Part shown: positions 34,594-45,086 of the stretch, one piece after another
How positions within the stretch are numbered: the stretch's first letter is position 1
Layout: each line of letters begins with the position of its first letter
DNA from: Thiothrix litoralis
GTDB taxonomy: Bacteria > Pseudomonadota > Gammaproteobacteria > Thiotrichales > Thiotrichaceae
Length of the DNA: 64,000 nucleotides
Assembly (NCBI RefSeq): GCF_017901135.1
Contig: NZ_CP072801.1
Span: 3,934,501 to 3,998,500 of the forward strand
Direction of reading: 5' to 3'
Position numbers and translations under genes: made by a program
The notes under the pieces: generated by a model
Told to the model about the DNA's origin: nothing
The model's input: only the letters and a program-made list of their open reading frames with translations
Databases searched by the model: none

Positions 34594-34666
34594 TACTCCC
34601 GTCAGATTGAACAAATCGAAATTAAATCTTAATTGACAGGACAAACCTTCTAATAGGAGTCGACTC

Positions 34667-35653
34667 ATGAAAAAATTACTCGTAATCGCAGTTGCTACTG
34701 CACTGATCGCCCCTGCTGTTGCAATGGCTGATACCACCCTGTATGGCAAACTGCACGCTACTGTTGGTACATTGGATACTGGTGCTGATACCGACGCCGA
34801 CGTTGTTGTTGAAAGCAACACTTCACGTTTCGGTATCAAAGGTTCAACTGAGCTGGATAACGGCTTGGCTGCTACTTATGGCTTAGAAATGGGCGTGGAC
34901 ATTGACGGTGATGCTGCAAGCAACTTGAGCTCACGTAACCAATTCGTTGGCTTGAAAGGCGGCTTCGGTGAAGTTCGCGTTGGTAAGCATGACACCCCAG
35001 CTAAACTGGCTACCGCTGGTTTGGATGCATTTGCTGACAACAATCAAGCTGAAATGTTTCGTATCATTGCGGCTGACAGCCATCGTGTAAACAACGCTGT
35101 TGCTTATATCAACAAGTTTGGCCCTGTTGGTTTTGCTGTAGCTCACAGCACTGACGTTCTGGGTGAAGACACAGATAACGCGGGTGCAGCAGCAAACAAC
35201 CCTGCTAACACCGCTATGGTTAACTACAGCAATGGCCCTATTTATGCTGGTTTAGGCTACACTGCTGTTGATAACGTTGGTACTGATGTCAACGTTGGCC
35301 TTGGCTATAAGCACGAAGCTGGTCACTTTGCTAACGTTGTTTATGAGCAAGTTGAAGGCGACGGTGTAGGCGCTCCAGCAGTTGCTGGCTTCCCAGGTGG
35401 CGTTTCTACTGATACCAACATTTATGTTGCTGGTGGTTTCAAAACTGGTGCTGCAACCTTGAAAGCTGGCTACGGTTCAAGCGATCGTGACACTGGTGGT
35501 GAAGAGACCAATACCACTGTTGGTGTTGATTATGCTCTGGGTAAAAAGACCTCTACTTACCTGCTGTGGAATGAGCGTGAAAACGAAGCTCATGCTGTTG
35601 ATGGTACTGCCAAGATCACTGCTACTCAAATCGGCTTGGTTACTGAATTCTAA
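34667..35653 (+). CDS. Gram-negative porin
   Basis: 328 residues. A signal peptide (MKKLLVIAVATALIAPAVAMA) is cleaved near residue 21-22; the mature protein starts DTTLYGKLHATVG and alternates polar and hydrophobic strands in a 16-strand porin pattern (SRFGIKGSTELDNGLAATY, NQFVGLKGGFGEVRVGKHDT). It ends in F, as required for outer-membrane assembly. Codon use is that of a highly expressed gene (GCT, GGT, GTT preferred), unlike its neighbours, which fits an abundant outer-membrane trimer. Confidence 0.93.
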   Translation: MKKLLVIAVATALIAPAVAMADTTLYGKLHATVGTLDTGADTDADVVVESNTSRFGIKGSTELDNGLAATYGLEMGVDIDGDAASNLSSRNQFVGLKGGFGEVRVGKHDTPAKLATAGLDAFADNNQAEMFRIIAADSHRVNNAVAYINKFGPVGFAVAHSTDVLGEDTDNAGAAANNPANTAMVNYSNGPIYAGLGYTAVDNVGTDVNVGLGYKHEAGHFANVVYEQVEGDGVGAPAVAGFPGGVSTDTNIYVAGGFKTGAATLKAGYGSSDRDTGGEETNTTVGVDYALGKKTSTYLLWNERENEAHAVDGTAKITATQIGLVTEF

Positions 35654-35683
35654 GATCCTTCTGGACTTTAGCTGGCAGTTAAA

Positions 35684-35709
35684 GAAAAGGCTCCTTCGGG
35701 AGCCTTTTC
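35684..35709 (+). terminator. Terminator after the porin gene
   Basis: GAAAAGGCTCC and GGAGCCTTTTC form an 11-base stem with a stable TTCG tetraloop. Confidence 0.9.
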
Positions 35710-35725
35710 TCGTTAAGATTAGCGC

Positions 35726-36220
35726 ATGAAAAAGTTATCAAACCGCGAATGCCAGCCCTGTACCGCCTGTTGTGACGGTTGGGTACAAATGAACATCAAG
35801 GGTACGGCTGTCTACCCCGGTTGCCCTTGCCCGCACAGTACGGGTAAAGGTTGTAACGATTACGCCAATCGCCCGCTCGATCCTTGCGACAACTTCAACT
35901 GTGGCTGGATCATTCCCAATAGCCCGTTGCCTGACTGGATGAAGCCCGGCGAAGCCAAAGTCATGGTGCTGTTCAACAAATTCCAGTGGCGTGGATTGCC
36001 GGTCGATGTGGCGCTTCCTGTCGGCAAACGTATTCCACCCCGCGCCTTGAACTGGTTGAAACAATTCGCCGAACAACACGGTCGACCCTTGGTCTATCTG
36101 GAGCAGGAAGTTGTCGATGGCACGTTCCAGAAAGATCAACAAGCCGTTGCGTATGGCCCGCCTGACTTCCAGCAGGAGGTTGCTGCTAAAATTGCCCAAG
36201 GCCAGCGTTTGTGGCGTTAA
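35726..36220 (+). CDS. Cysteine-rich protein, possibly YkgJ-like metal-cluster protein
   Basis: 164 residues with nine cysteines in the first ~60 residues (RECQPCTACCDGW, GCPCPHSTGKGCNDY, DPCDNFNCGW), a pattern like the YkgJ/zinc- or iron-chelating cysteine cluster family. The C-terminal 90 residues have no cysteines. No signal peptide. Monocistronic, between the porin and the large oxidoreductase. Function unknown. Confidence 0.65.
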   Translation: MKKLSNRECQPCTACCDGWVQMNIKGTAVYPGCPCPHSTGKGCNDYANRPLDPCDNFNCGWIIPNSPLPDWMKPGEAKVMVLFNKFQWRGLPVDVALPVGKRIPPRALNWLKQFAEQHGRPLVYLEQEVVDGTFQKDQQAVAYGPPDFQQEVAAKIAQGQRLWR

Positions 36221-36305
36221 ATAATCTCCTTTGTTATAACGGGTTTTTTTCAATGGTGCAGCGCGTTACACTAGGCATCTTTGTACAAGAGCACGCGTAA
36301 ACGTC

Positions 36306-39300
36306 ATGACAGCTAGCCATCCTATCCGGGAAATTCCTTACAACTACACTTCATTCTCCGACAAGGAAATCGTGCAACGTTTGTTGGGCGACCGCGCTTG
36401 GGAAATTCTGCAAGCTTTGCGCGAAAAGCGCGAGACGGGGCTTTCCTCGCACATGTTGTTGGAAATCCTTGGTGATATGTGGGTAGTGCAGCGTAACCCT
36501 TACATCCACGACGATTTGCTGGAAACCCGTGAACGTCGCCAATCCTTGATGGATACCCTCAACGGGCGGGTCGAAAAGATCGAGGAACGCGCCAATGGCA
36601 ATGTCCTGACGCTGGAGTTGATGCAGATTGCCCGCACCGCGCTGACGCAGTTTGCTGAAACCTTCCGTGACGAATATGACTTGCGTGAAAAAGCCCGCAA
36701 GCGTCTGCAAAAACTGACCCGTAAGGACAATATCCAGTTCGATGGCCTCGCCCGCGTCTCCCACGTCACCGATGCAACCGACTGGCGCGTAGAACTGCCC
36801 TTCGTGGTGTTGACCCCGGATACTGAAGAAGAAATGGCTGGTTTGGTAGGTGAATGCATTGCGCTGGGGCTGACCGTCATTCCGCGTGGGGGCGGCACAG
36901 GTTACACTGGCGGCGCTGTACCGTTGGATGCACGCAGCGCGGTGATCAATACCGAAAAGCTCGAATTCCTCAGTGAAGTCCAACACCGCACTAATTTACC
37001 GGGTGTGGATAAAAGCGTGGCCATAGTACGTGCCGGGGCAGGGGTGATTACCCGCCGTTTGTCTGATTTGGCAGGCAAGCACGGCTTGGTTTTTGCCGTT
37101 GACCCAACCTCGCAGGATGCTTCCACCATTGGCGGCAATATCGCCATGAATGCCGGTGGTAAGAAAGCCGTGCTGTGGGGAACCGCACTCGACAACCTGC
37201 TGTCTTGGCGCATGGTCACGCCGGATGCGGACTGGTTGGAAGTGACACGCTTGAACCACAATCTTGGCAAAATCCACGATCAGCAGACGGTGCAGTTTTC
37301 CGTACAACGTTTCCAGCCGGACGGCAAAACCCTCAAGGGTGAGCCGCAGATTCTCACGTTTGAAGGGCGCTATTTCCGTAAGGAAGGGCTGGGCAAAGAT
37401 GTCACCAACAAGTTCCTCGGCGGCTTGCCCGGTATCCAGAAGGAAGGCTGCGATGGCCTGATCACCTCCGGCGAGTTCATTCTGCACCGGATGCCAGATC
37501 AAATTCGTACCGTTTGTCTGGAATTCTACGGCACGGATTTGCACGAAGCCGTCCCCGCGATTGTGGAAGTGAAAGATTACCTCGACGGGCGTAACGATGT
37601 GCTGCTTTCCGGCCTCGAACACCTCGATGAACGCTACGTCAAAGCGGTGAAATACACCCCGAAAGGCGCACGCGGCATGTTGCCGAAAATGGTGCTGATT
37701 GCGGACATTGTAGGCGACGATGAAAAAGCCGTGGCTGAATCGGCTGCCGAAGTGGTGCGGTTGGCGAATGCGCGGAATGCAGAAGGTTTCACAGCAGTCA
37801 GCCCGGAAGCGCGTCGCCAGTTTTGGGCTGATCGTTCACGCACGGCGGCGATTGCGGCACACACCAACGCCTTTAAGATCAACGAAGACGTGGTGATTCC
37901 GCTGCGCAACCTGGCGCGTTATACCGAAGGCATCGAAACCATCAATATCCGCCAGTCGATGCAAAACAAGCTGCGCATGATTGACGGTTTGCTGGAACAC
38001 CTTGCCGGTGATTTGCCAGAATTGCGCACCGTGGCGGACTACGAGGCTAGCGCCGAACGCACGTCGATCTGGGCGAACAAACTCACTCATGCCGTGGATT
38101 ACCTTCAGCAGCGTAAAACCCGTTGGGAAAAGATTCTGGCGAGTTTCGATGAGCCTGCGGCGAATCATCAGGCGTTGCTGGATAGCACGGCACTTGCAGC
38201 ACAGCGCCCGCAAGACCGGGTGATTGATTTGCTGTTGCGGCGTGAATTGCGGATTTCTTACCGCAAGGAAATTATTCGCCCCTTGCAGGAAATGTTTGCC
38301 GGGCGTGAGCTGGAGCCGTTGATGCAAGCGATGGAAAAAATCCACCGCAAGATTCGCACCAGCCGCTTGTTCGTGGCGCTGCACATGCACGCGGGCGATG
38401 GCAATGTACACACCAATATTCCAGTGAACTCCAACGATTATGGCATGTTGCACGAAGCCGAGCGCATGGTGGATGCCATCATGGTGTTGGCGCGTGAGCT
38501 GGATGGGGTGATTTCCGGCGAACACGGCATCGGCATTACCAAGTTCCAGTATCTGGAAGAGCGCGAAATCCGCGAATTTGCCGAGTATAAGCAGGACATC
38601 GACCCGCACGGACACTTCAACAAGGGCAAGTTATTGCAGGGTTCTGGTTTGCAGAATGCCTACACGCCATCGTTACGTTTGGTGGAACGTGAAGCCTTGC
38701 TGCTGGAGCACAATGAGCTGGGTGCGCTGAACAATGACATCAAGGATTGCTTGCGCTGCGGCAAGTGCAAGCCGGTGTGCAATACGCATATTCCACGCGC
38801 CAACTTGCTGTATTCGCCGCGTAACAAGATTCTGGCGACGGGGCTGATGATTGAGGCGTTCCTGTATGAGGAACAAACCCGGCGCGGGGTTTCGATTCGC
38901 CATTTCGATGAAATGAATGATGTGGCTGACCATTGTACGGTGTGTCACAAGTGCCTCAACCCTTGCCCGGTAAATATCGACTTTGGTGAAGTCAGCGTGC
39001 GGATGCGCAGTATTTTGCGTGATCTTGGCAAGAAAAAGACCAGCCCGGTGACGTGGGCGTCCATGCAATTTCTGAACATGAAAGACCCGACACAGATTAG
39101 CCTGATGCGTACCGGGATGATCAAGTTTGGTTACAAGGCGCAGCGTTTTGCTTACACCTTGGCGAAAAATACGGGGTTGCTGGGTGGGGACAAGCCGCCC
39201 GCCGCGACCTTGGGCAAGCCTGCTATCAAGGAACAGGTGATTCAGTTCATCAAAAAGCCGCTGCCGAAGGGGCTTCCGGCGAAAACCACCCGCGCGATGT

Positions 39301-40160
39301 TGGGGCTGGAAGATGATAGCGTGATCCCGATTTTGCGTGATCCGCTGAAAACGGCGGACAAGCGTGGCGATGCGGTGTTCTATTTTCCCGGTTGCGGTTC
39401 GGAGCGCTTGTTCAGTCAGGTGGGTTTGGCAACGCTGGCGATGCTGTATGAAACCGGTGCTACCACGGTATTACCACCGGGTTATTTGTGCTGTGGTTAT
39501 CCGCAAAATGCCGGTGGTGATTTGAAGAAAGGCACGCAGATTTCCACCGAAAACCGCGTGTTGTTCCACCGGGTGGCGAATGCCTTGAGTTACCTTGACA
39601 TCAAGACGGTGCTGGTTTCCTGCGGGACGTGTATGGATCAGTTGTTGAAGTATGAATTCGACAAAATTTTCCCCGGTTGCCGCCTGCTCGACATCCACGA
39701 ATACCTGCTGGAAAAGGGTGTGAAAATGGAAGGTGTCAGTGGTATCCAATACGTTTACCACGACCCGTGCCACACGCCAATGAAGCAGCTTAACCCGCTG
39801 AAAGTGACGCAAGCCCTGACAGGTTCCAACGTGGTATTGAGCGACCGTTGTTGCGGAGAAGCGGGGACATTTGCCATCAGCCGCCCGGATATTGCCAGCC
39901 AGTTACGCTTCCGCAAGGCTGAAAGCCTCAAAGAGGGTATTAAGGAATTGACCGGTAGTGACATGGCACAAAATGGCAATGTGAAAATCCTCACTTCCTG
40001 CCCAGCCTGCCAGCAAGGTTTGTCACGCTACGCCGATGATACCGGGATGGAAACCGATTATATCGTGGTGGAAATGGCTCACTACTTGCTGGGTAAGGAT
40101 TGGCAGCAAGGCTTTGTGGGCAAAGCCGTGCAGGGCGGGATCGAGAAAGTACTGCTGTAA
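36306..40160 (+). CDS. FAD-linked oxidase / Fe-S oxidoreductase fusion (DUF3683, D-lactate dehydrogenase-like)
   Basis: 1284 residues in one chain. After an N-terminal DUF3683 region come an FAD-binding type 4 domain ([16 protein letters not shown] near residue 198, [13 protein letters not shown] near 280) and a C-terminal FAD-oxidase domain ending in [10 protein letters not shown] and SGEHGIG. Two 4Fe-4S motifs ([11 protein letters not shown] near 814 and [12 protein letters not shown] near 880) and two CCG cysteine-rich domains ([25 protein letters not shown]) follow, as in GlcF/heterodisulfide reductase. It likely oxidises a 2-hydroxy acid such as D-lactate or glycolate and passes electrons to quinone. 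The substrate cannot be read from sequence. Confidence 0.87.
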   Translation: MTASHPIREIPYNYTSFSDKEIVQRLLGDRAWEILQALREKRETGLSSHMLLEILGDMWVVQRNPYIHDDLLETRERRQSLMDTLNGRVEKIEERANGNVLTLELMQIARTALTQFAETFRDEYDLREKARKRLQKLTRKDNIQFDGLARVSHVTDATDWRVELPFVVLTPDTEEEMAGLVGECIALGLTVIPRGGGTGYTGGAVPLDARSAVINTEKLEFLSEVQHRTNLPGVDKSVAIVRAGAGVITRRLSDLAGKHGLVFAVDPTSQDASTIGGNIAMNAGGKKAVLWGTALDNLLSWRMVTPDADWLEVTRLNHNLGKIHDQQTVQFSVQRFQPDGKTLKGEPQILTFEGRYFRKEGLGKDVTNKFLGGLPGIQKEGCDGLITSGEFILHRMPDQIRTVCLEFYGTDLHEAVPAIVEVKDYLDGRNDVLLSGLEHLDERYVKAVKYTPKGARGMLPKMVLIADIVGDDEKAVAESAAEVVRLANARNAEGFTAVSPEARRQFWADRSRTAAIAAHTNAFKINEDVVIPLRNLARYTEGIETINIRQSMQNKLRMIDGLLEHLAGDLPELRTVADYEASAERTSIWANKLTHAVDYLQQRKTRWEKILASFDEPAANHQALLDSTALAAQRPQDRVIDLLLRRELRISYRKEIIRPLQEMFAGRELEPLMQAMEKIHRKIRTSRLFVALHMHAGDGNVHTNIPVNSNDYGMLHEAERMVDAIMVLARELDGVISGEHGIGITKFQYLEEREIREFAEYKQDIDPHGHFNKGKLLQGSGLQNAYTPSLRLVEREALLLEHNELGALNNDIKDCLRCGKCKPVCNTHIPRANLLYSPRNKILATGLMIEAFLYEEQTRRGVSIRHFDEMNDVADHCTVCHKCLNPCPVNIDFGEVSVRMRSILRDLGKKKTSPVTWASMQFLNMKDPTQISLMRTGMIKFGYKAQRFAYTLAKNTGLLGGDKPPAATLGKPAIKEQVIQFIKKPLPKGLPAKTTRAMLGLEDDSVIPILRDPLKTADKRGDAVFYFPGCGSERLFSQVGLATLAMLYETGATTVLPPGYLCCGYPQNAGGDLKKGTQISTENRVLFHRVANALSYLDIKTVLVSCGTCMDQLLKYEFDKIFPGCRLLDIHEYLLEKGVKMEGVSGIQYVYHDPCHTPMKQLNPLKVTQALTGSNVVLSDRCCGEAGTFAISRPDIASQLRFRKAESLKEGIKELTGSDMAQNGNVKILTSCPACQQGLSRYADDTGMETDYIVVEMAHYLLGKDWQQGFVGKAVQGGIEKVLL

Positions 40161-40161
40161 A

Positions 40162-40590
40162 TCACGGTACTTCAAGCGGTGAATGATGTGATTTTTGACG
40201 AATCCAGTTCACCGCTTGGAGTACACCTTTACGCGAGATGAGCCATTTTTCCAATGCAAATTTGCCGGGGAAACTCATGATGCCCAGCGCGATCATGATG
40301 GTCAGGATGCCTTGCCCCGGTAGTACCAACATGGCAATGCCCGCCAACAGCACGGGCAACCCGAGTAGATTACGTAGCAAGGCACGTGGTTGCAACAGCA
40401 CCTGCCACGGGTCTGAATCACGCGGACGGGTGAAATAATCTGTTGGAATCCGTGCAATAAACCACGGTAGCAGCAGCAGGGATAAGACAAAGGTCACGGC
40501 AGAGAATATGCCTAACCCGATCAGGATATTTTCCAACAAAAAACCCCAAAGTGATGAACAATGGGGTTGATTGTAAGTCAGTTCCTGCAC
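40162..40590 (-). CDS. PGPGW-type small membrane protein
   Basis: 142 residues with hydrophobic spans at about 20-45 and 75-110. The segment LPVLLAGIAMLVLPGQGILTIMIALG resembles the PGPGW family, with PGQG in place of PGPGW. The polar C-terminus (LEKWLISRKGVLQAVNWIR) should face the cytoplasm. It is convergent with the oxidoreductase and directly downstream of amt. Function unknown. Confidence 0.65.
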   Translation of the reverse strand: MQELTYNQPHCSSLWGFLLENILIGLGIFSAVTFVLSLLLLPWFIARIPTDYFTRPRDSDPWQVLLQPRALLRNLLGLPVLLAGIAMLVLPGQGILTIMIALGIMSFPGKFALEKWLISRKGVLQAVNWIRQKSHHSPLEVP

Positions 40591-40606
40591 CTTATGTGCA
40601 TAATCT

Positions 40607-41800
40607 TTAGGTATCCGGGTTGGCTTTGATTCTGTGAATACTCAGGTCAGCGCCGTTATATTCCTCTTCCTGCGAGAGGCGGATGCCCAACGTCACCTTG
40701 AGAATGCCGTAAACCACAAAACCACCCACGGTGGCGATGCTAATCCCGATCAGCGTGCCGGTCACTTGTGCCCAGAAACTAACGCCGCCGATACCACCCA
40801 AGGCTTCCAGCCCAAAGATGCCCGCTGCGATACCGCCCCATGCGCCACAGATGCCATGCAAAGGCCAGACACCCAGCACGTCATCCACTTTCAGCTTGTT
40901 TTGCGCCAGAGTAAATGCCCAGACGAACAAGGCACCGGCTACGCCGCCGACAAATAACGCGCCCAGTGGATGCATCAAGTCAGAACCCGCGCATACCGCC
41001 ACCAAGCCAGCCAAGGGGCCATTGTGAACGAAACCGGGGTCATTCTTGCCTGCAATCAGGGCAGCCAGAATACCGCCAACCATCGCCATCAAGGAGTTGA
41101 TGGCGACCAGCCCGCTGATGCCACCGATTTTTTGCGCTGACATGACGTTAAAGCCAAACCAGCCAACAGCCAGAATCCACGCACCAATCGCGAGGAAGGG
41201 GATGCTGGAAGGCGGATGTGCCGACATCGGCTTGCCATCTTTGGTGTAACGTCCGTGCCGATGCCCCAGCAGAATGACTGCGCCTAAAGCTAACCAGCCA
41301 CCCATCGCGTGAACCACCACAGAACCGGCAAAGTCGTGGAAAGCGTAGCCAAACATGCCTTTGATCCAGTCCTGTACGCCATACAGGTTGTTCCAGATCA
41401 TGCCTTCGTAAAAGGGGTAGATCAGTGCGACAATCAGGAACGTGGCAATCAGTTGTGGGTAGAATTTTGCCCGTTCCGCAATACCACCCGAAATAATCGC
41501 TGGAATCGCCGCAGCAAAGGTCAGCAGGAAGAAGAACTTGACCAGTTCATAACCATTTTTTTCAGCCAGAATGCTGGCGCTTTCAAAGAAACCAGCCTGA
41601 TAGGCAACGTAGTAACCGATAAAGAAGTAAGCGATGGTGGAAACTGCAAAGTCCACAATGATTTTAACCAGTGCATTGACCTGATTTTTGTGGCGGACAG
41701 TGCCGACCTCCAGAAAGGCGAAACCGGCGTGCATGGCGAGCACCATGACAGCACCCATTAATACGAACAGGGTATCCAACGCGGAAACAAGTTGCTCCAT
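40607..41800 (-). CDS. amt: Ammonium transporter
   Basis: About 397 residues from the ATG at 41800 (MEQLVSALDTLFVLMGAVMVLAMHAGFAFLE), with GAGG nine bases upstream. Eleven membrane spans and the family signatures DFAGSVVVHAMGGWLALGAVILLGHRHGRY and CGAWGGIAAGIFG are visible; the conserved pore histidines are present. It imports ammonium as a trimer. glnK, often next to amt, is absent; the two P-II-like genes in the window lie at 55 kb with another membrane protein. Confidence 0.94.
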   Translation of the reverse strand: MEQLVSALDTLFVLMGAVMVLAMHAGFAFLEVGTVRHKNQVNALVKIIVDFAVSTIAYFFIGYYVAYQAGFFESASILAEKNGYELVKFFFLLTFAAAIPAIISGGIAERAKFYPQLIATFLIVALIYPFYEGMIWNNLYGVQDWIKGMFGYAFHDFAGSVVVHAMGGWLALGAVILLGHRHGRYTKDGKPMSAHPPSSIPFLAIGAWILAVGWFGFNVMSAQKIGGISGLVAINSLMAMVGGILAALIAGKNDPGFVHNGPLAGLVAVCAGSDLMHPLGALFVGGVAGALFVWAFTLAQNKLKVDDVLGVWPLHGICGAWGGIAAGIFGLEALGGIGGVSFWAQVTGTLIGISIATVGGFVVYGILKVTLGIRLSQEEEYNGADLSIHRIKANPDT

Positions 41801-42104
41801 ACCAAGTAACCTCGACGACTTGAGCCAATAAAAGATGCACAATCATAACCACTTGTTAATCAATGACTAGAGTAGAATGCACAAAATTGGGGATAGTTAA
41901 GTAGTTTTTTGATTTGAAGCTGTTTTTTTGGGGAAAAAGTCACTATGAGCGTGCAATTTTATCCTTAAGCACCAAAAAAGTGCTTTCGATGCACTGTTAT
42001 TGAAGGTGGTAAAGGTGAGGTGCGTATAGCCTTTGACCAAGCGTTTCGCCACCGGTGTATTTGAGTATATGATTGTCAGGCATAGATACTTTTAGGAACA
42101 CAGA

Positions 42105-42542
42105 ATGCATACAGTGTCACACATGATCAAACTGGATTGGCTGTCAGCGCCTGCCCTCAGCTTGTTTTTCGGGGGGTTGTTGTGGGTGGTTTCCCTCACT
42201 CAAGTTGCTTTTTATACTGATCAAGGCGCCGTGATGGGCTATTGGGTCGGTGCGACCGGTTGGCTAGGGTTTGCGATGTTCCAGTTTGCGTGGTATGCGA
42301 ATTTGCTGGAATTACTCGGTGTCTTGCTGATGGCGCGTTACCCGAACCGGGCGATGCTGTTGGCGGTGATGGGGGTGATTGTTGCCGGTCATGCTTTCTG
42401 GTTTACCGATATTCCGGGGCATGAGATCAAGATGCATATTGTCGGTCTGGGGGCGGGCTTCTGGTTATGGTATGCGAGTATGGTGCTGATAACCTTGGGG
42501 GTGATTTTCGGTTCTGGTCAGCCCGAACAGCCTGATGAGTAA
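42105..42542 (+). CDS. Four-helix membrane protein, unknown
   Basis: 145 residues with four hydrophobic spans (about 15-40, 50-72, 78-100, 112-135). There are no recognised motifs; histidines lie near GHAFWFTDIPGHEIKMH. A weak AGGA site precedes the ATG. It stands alone between amt (divergent) and a DUF302 gene (convergent). The 300-base gap before it (41801-42104) has no gene. Confidence 0.6.
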   Translation: MHTVSHMIKLDWLSAPALSLFFGGLLWVVSLTQVAFYTDQGAVMGYWVGATGWLGFAMFQFAWYANLLELLGVLLMARYPNRAMLLAVMGVIVAGHAFWFTDIPGHEIKMHIVGLGAGFWLWYASMVLITLGVIFGSGQPEQPDE

Positions 42543-42546
42543 GGGT

Positions 42547-42578
42547 CAGGTTCGCCGGGATCAGAACCGGCGAACCTG
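42547..42578. terminator. Hairpin between convergent genes
   Basis: CAGGTTCGCCGG and CCGGCGAACCTG form a perfect 12-base stem with an 8-base loop. It has no T run, but its position between two convergent stops suggests a shared transcription end. Confidence 0.6.
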
Positions 42579-42593
42579 AAAACAGTCTGGAAG

Positions 42594-43220
42594 TTAGAAT
42601 TCTTCCCCGGTTGAACCTTGTTCCATGATGGATGTAATAATGGTCTGAACGCCTTTGGCTTCTTCCAGCAATTCAGGTGGCAGGGTTTTACCGCCGTAGA
42701 TCATCATGTCCATATTGAGCGAGTACAGGTTCAATTTGCCCTGTTTGTCTTGGATCAGGGAAATCCGGCAAGGCAGGTAAGCGGAGAATGCATCGCTATA
42801 GTCGACCATACGCATGGCTGTTTGCGGGTTGCAGAACTGGTAAATCTTGAGGAAGCGTTGGTCTTTGCCCGTTTCCAATTTGACCTGCTCAGACAGTGGC
42901 AACTCGCCCACACCTTTGATATTCAGTTCGTTGGCTTTGAATTTCATGGCCGCTTCGACTTGCTCGGTGGTGACACCCTCTTTTACCGGGTAGGTAACGA
43001 CGGTAGCATCAGCCGAGTTGCCGGTTTCTTTCAGCTTTTTCCACATATCCATGTAAACCTCTTTGGCTTTGGGGTCGAAGCTGTCGAGTGCTGCTTTTTC
43101 AGCGCCGATGTCCATGTCACCCATTTGGCTCATCATGGGGGCAAATTTAGTGTAAGCGAATGCGCCGCCAACAATGGCGACCAAGCCGATCAGGGCCAAG
43201 ATATTACGGATAAAGTTCAT
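42594..43220 (-). CDS. DUF302-family protein, membrane-anchored
   Basis: 208 residues from the ATG at 43220. One N-terminal hydrophobic span (NILALIGLVAIVGGAFAYT) is a membrane anchor or signal. The DUF302 core is around FLKIYQFCNPQTAMRMVDYSDAFSAYLPC, with the typical late cysteine. DUF302 proteins are common in sulfur oxidisers, and some bind sulfur intermediates; no function can be fixed here. It follows the SCP2 gene, with a terminator-like hairpin between. Confidence 0.75.
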   Translation of the reverse strand: MNFIRNILALIGLVAIVGGAFAYTKFAPMMSQMGDMDIGAEKAALDSFDPKAKEVYMDMWKKLKETGNSADATVVTYPVKEGVTTEQVEAAMKFKANELNIKGVGELPLSEQVKLETGKDQRFLKIYQFCNPQTAMRMVDYSDAFSAYLPCRISLIQDKQGKLNLYSLNMDMMIYGGKTLPPELLEEAKGVQTIITSIMEQGSTGEEF

Positions 43221-43245
43221 GTGATGTCTCCTCAGCGGGTATAAA

Positions 43246-43273
43246 AGAAAAGCCATCTAGTGATGGCTTTTCT
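43246..43273 (-). terminator. Terminator between SCP2 and DUF302 genes
   Basis: AGAAAAGCCATC pairs with GATGGCTTTTCT around TAGT; on the minus strand the 3' arm ends in T-rich sequence. It may reduce read-through into the DUF302 gene. Confidence 0.75.
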
Positions 43274-43301
43274 TCGCAAATTATTCCATAAATATAGGGT
43301 G

Positions 43302-43706
43302 TTATTGCGTGTCGATCTTAGCCATCAGGGCGAAAGATTTGACGAAGGGGCCAGCCATCGCCGGGTTCTTCAGCATTGCGCCGTAATCACCTGACAGGAA
43401 TTTCAGTTTACCGAAGGTGTAAGCGGTTCCCAGACCGACCATACCCATGGGTTCTTTGGTCCATTTCAGCCAGTCTTTGCGGGCGGCTCGCATATCCCAA
43501 TCCGGGGTTTCGCCTGCGTAATCGCCAGCACGGACACATTCGCCGTTTTCGACCACAAATACACCTATTGGCTTGTCTTCACCTTTCAGGCCACAGGCGA
43601 TGATGGAATTAAAGTTGATAGCGGCCAGTTTGTCTTTGACTTCAGGATCGCCGTTCCAGAGATCCTTGAGTTCGTTCATCCAGTCAGCCGAAAAAAGTTG
43701 TGGCAT
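43302..43706 (-). CDS. SCP-2 sterol-transfer family protein
   Basis: 134 residues. The pattern LFSADWMNELKDLWN...L..INF..IIACG, then GVFVVENGECVRAGDYAG and a C-terminal GMVGLGTAYTFGKLKFLSGDYGAM, fits the SCP2 lipid-binding fold. No signal peptide, so cytoplasmic. It probably binds a lipid or acyl-CoA; the ligand is unknown. It lies upstream of the DUF302 gene on the same strand. Confidence 0.72.
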   Translation of the reverse strand: MPQLFSADWMNELKDLWNGDPEVKDKLAAINFNSIIACGLKGEDKPIGVFVVENGECVRAGDYAGETPDWDMRAARKDWLKWTKEPMGMVGLGTAYTFGKLKFLSGDYGAMLKNPAMAGPFVKSFALMAKIDTQ

Positions 43707-43809
43707 GGTTCCTCTCCTAGTGCGCGTTGATAATAACTGTTGTTTCCTTTAGGTGGAGTGTACCAGCAATTTTGGCGTGTTTGAACGGGTTACAGGATTC
43801 ATGTCGGAT

Positions 43810-44394
43810 TCAACGGCAATTCATCCCTGCTGCCTTATTGCGAAGTTTGGCGGCTTCCTTGAACAAGCTGACGGAGCGCTGCCGATTATTCTGTTTGGAG
43901 GCGACCACCGCCTGACTTTCTAGTGCACTCGCCTGACTGAAGAAAGTTTGGCAATTGCCAACAACCCGGTTGGGTTGTGCAAGGGGAGCCACCCGGACAG
44001 TGGCGCGTGGTGCAGGTCTGGCGACTACGGGTGCGGCACGTGCTGGCACTGGTGTAGCCCGCTGTGGCACTGGCGCAGCAACCACCACTCGCTGTGGTGG
44101 AGTAACTCGCGGTGGTGCGGGTGTAGTAGCCCTTTGTGGCGCAGGTGTAGCGGCTGGTCTGGCAATGCGGGGGGTGATGGGGGTGCTATTGCGCATGGCA
44201 ATCTGTGCTTGCCGCCGTTGTTGGACGACCCGCTGGTTAGGCGGTGGAATCGGTGGTGGGCGTGTGGCTACCCGAACAACAGTGTTAGCTGTGTTGCCGT
44301 AGCAATAAAACGAGGAGGTACATTCAGCAGCAAAAGCCGCTGTGCTACCCACGCCCATCATGAGAGTGAGCAACAGGTGGGGTATGATTTTCAT
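43810..44394 (-). CDS. Secreted proline/arginine/alanine-rich repetitive protein
   Basis: 194 residues from the ATG at 44394, with signal peptide MKIIPHLLLTLMMGVGSTAAFA. After a short cysteine-bearing segment (ECTSSFYCYGN) the middle is low-complexity (repeats of the type PAPQRATTPAPPRV). A C-terminal helical part has a pair of cysteines (GNCQTFF, AAGMNCR). Likely periplasmic or surface-associated. The start in the same frame further upstream lacks a signal-like N-terminus. Family not recognised. Confidence 0.6.
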   Translation of the reverse strand: MKIIPHLLLTLMMGVGSTAAFAAECTSSFYCYGNTANTVVRVATRPPPIPPPNQRVVQQRRQAQIAMRNSTPITPRIARPAATPAPQRATTPAPPRVTPPQRVVVAAPVPQRATPVPARAAPVVARPAPRATVRVAPLAQPNRVVGNCQTFFSQASALESQAVVASKQNNRQRSVSLFKEAAKLRNKAAGMNCR

Positions 44395-44490
44395 GATCAG
44401 TTCCTGATAGTGCATCAGACTGAGTGTAGTCAAGGGGGAATGGGTTTGCTGGTATATGATTGATTTTTATGCTTAAGCATTGAGCGGAAG

Positions 44491-44535
44491 CCCAACCTAC
44501 AGATCATTGTGTAGGTCGGACTTTAGTCCGACAAC
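44491..44535. repeat. Second REP class: GTAG plus GTCGGAC hairpin
   Basis: GTAG at 44511 is followed by GTCGGACTTTAGTCCGAC, a perfect GTCGGACT/AGTCCGAC hairpin. Just upstream lies CCCAACCTAC, the reversed foot of a related unit. It has the same GTAG-hairpin design as the other family but a different stem. It lies between tpx and the secreted-protein gene. Confidence 0.7.
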
Positions 44536-44540
44536 GGCTG

Positions 44541-45035
44541 TTACGCTGCTGCCAATGCCGCGTCGTAATCAGGTTCTTGGGCAATTTCAGGCACTTGTTC
44601 TGTGTAAGTTACTTTGCCATCCTTGACGATGACGACCGCGCGGGACATCAGGCCAGCCAAGGGGCCAGTAGTGATAGTAACGCCGTAGTTACCACCAAAA
44701 TCAGCGTTGCGGAAGGTGGAAAGGGAAACCACATTTTCCAGACCTTCAGCGCCACAGAAACGGCTGTGCGCAAACGGCAGGTCGGCAGAAATGCACAGTA
44801 CGACAACGTTGGCGTTGCTGCTGGCGACTTCGTTGAACTTGCGGGTGGAAGCCGCACAGATGCCGGTGTCAACACTGGGGTAAATGTTGAGGATAACGGT
44901 TTTACCCGCGAAGTCTTGCAGGCTAACTTCAGACAGGTCGGTTTTGGTCAGGGTGAAGGCTGGGGCATTGCTGCCAACGGCTGGCAGTTCGCCGACGGTT
45001 TCAATCGGGTTGCCTTGCAGGGTAATCGTTGCCAT
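44541..45035 (-). CDS. tpx: Thiol peroxidase
   Basis: 164 residues. Peroxidatic and resolving cysteines are both present ([11 protein letters not shown] near residue 60 and RFCGAEG near 94), as in E. coli Tpx. It reduces hydroperoxides with thioredoxin. It lies 51 bases downstream of metY on the same strand. Confidence 0.95.
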   Translation of the reverse strand: MATITLQGNPIETVGELPAVGSNAPAFTLTKTDLSEVSLQDFAGKTVILNIYPSVDTGICAASTRKFNEVASSNANVVVLCISADLPFAHSRFCGAEGLENVVSLSTFRNADFGGNYGVTITTGPLAGLMSRAVVIVKDGKVTYTEQVPEIAQEPDYDAALAAA

Positions 45036-45086
45036 GTAAATCTCCTTGGTTGGTAAGGTAAATCGTTAGTTTTCGTTAGTCAGGCA

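Noticed and set aside
40607-41800. amt plus P-II operon
   Set aside because: The P-II-like genes are 14 kb away, coupled to DUF1538, and lack the GlnK T-loop tyrosine.
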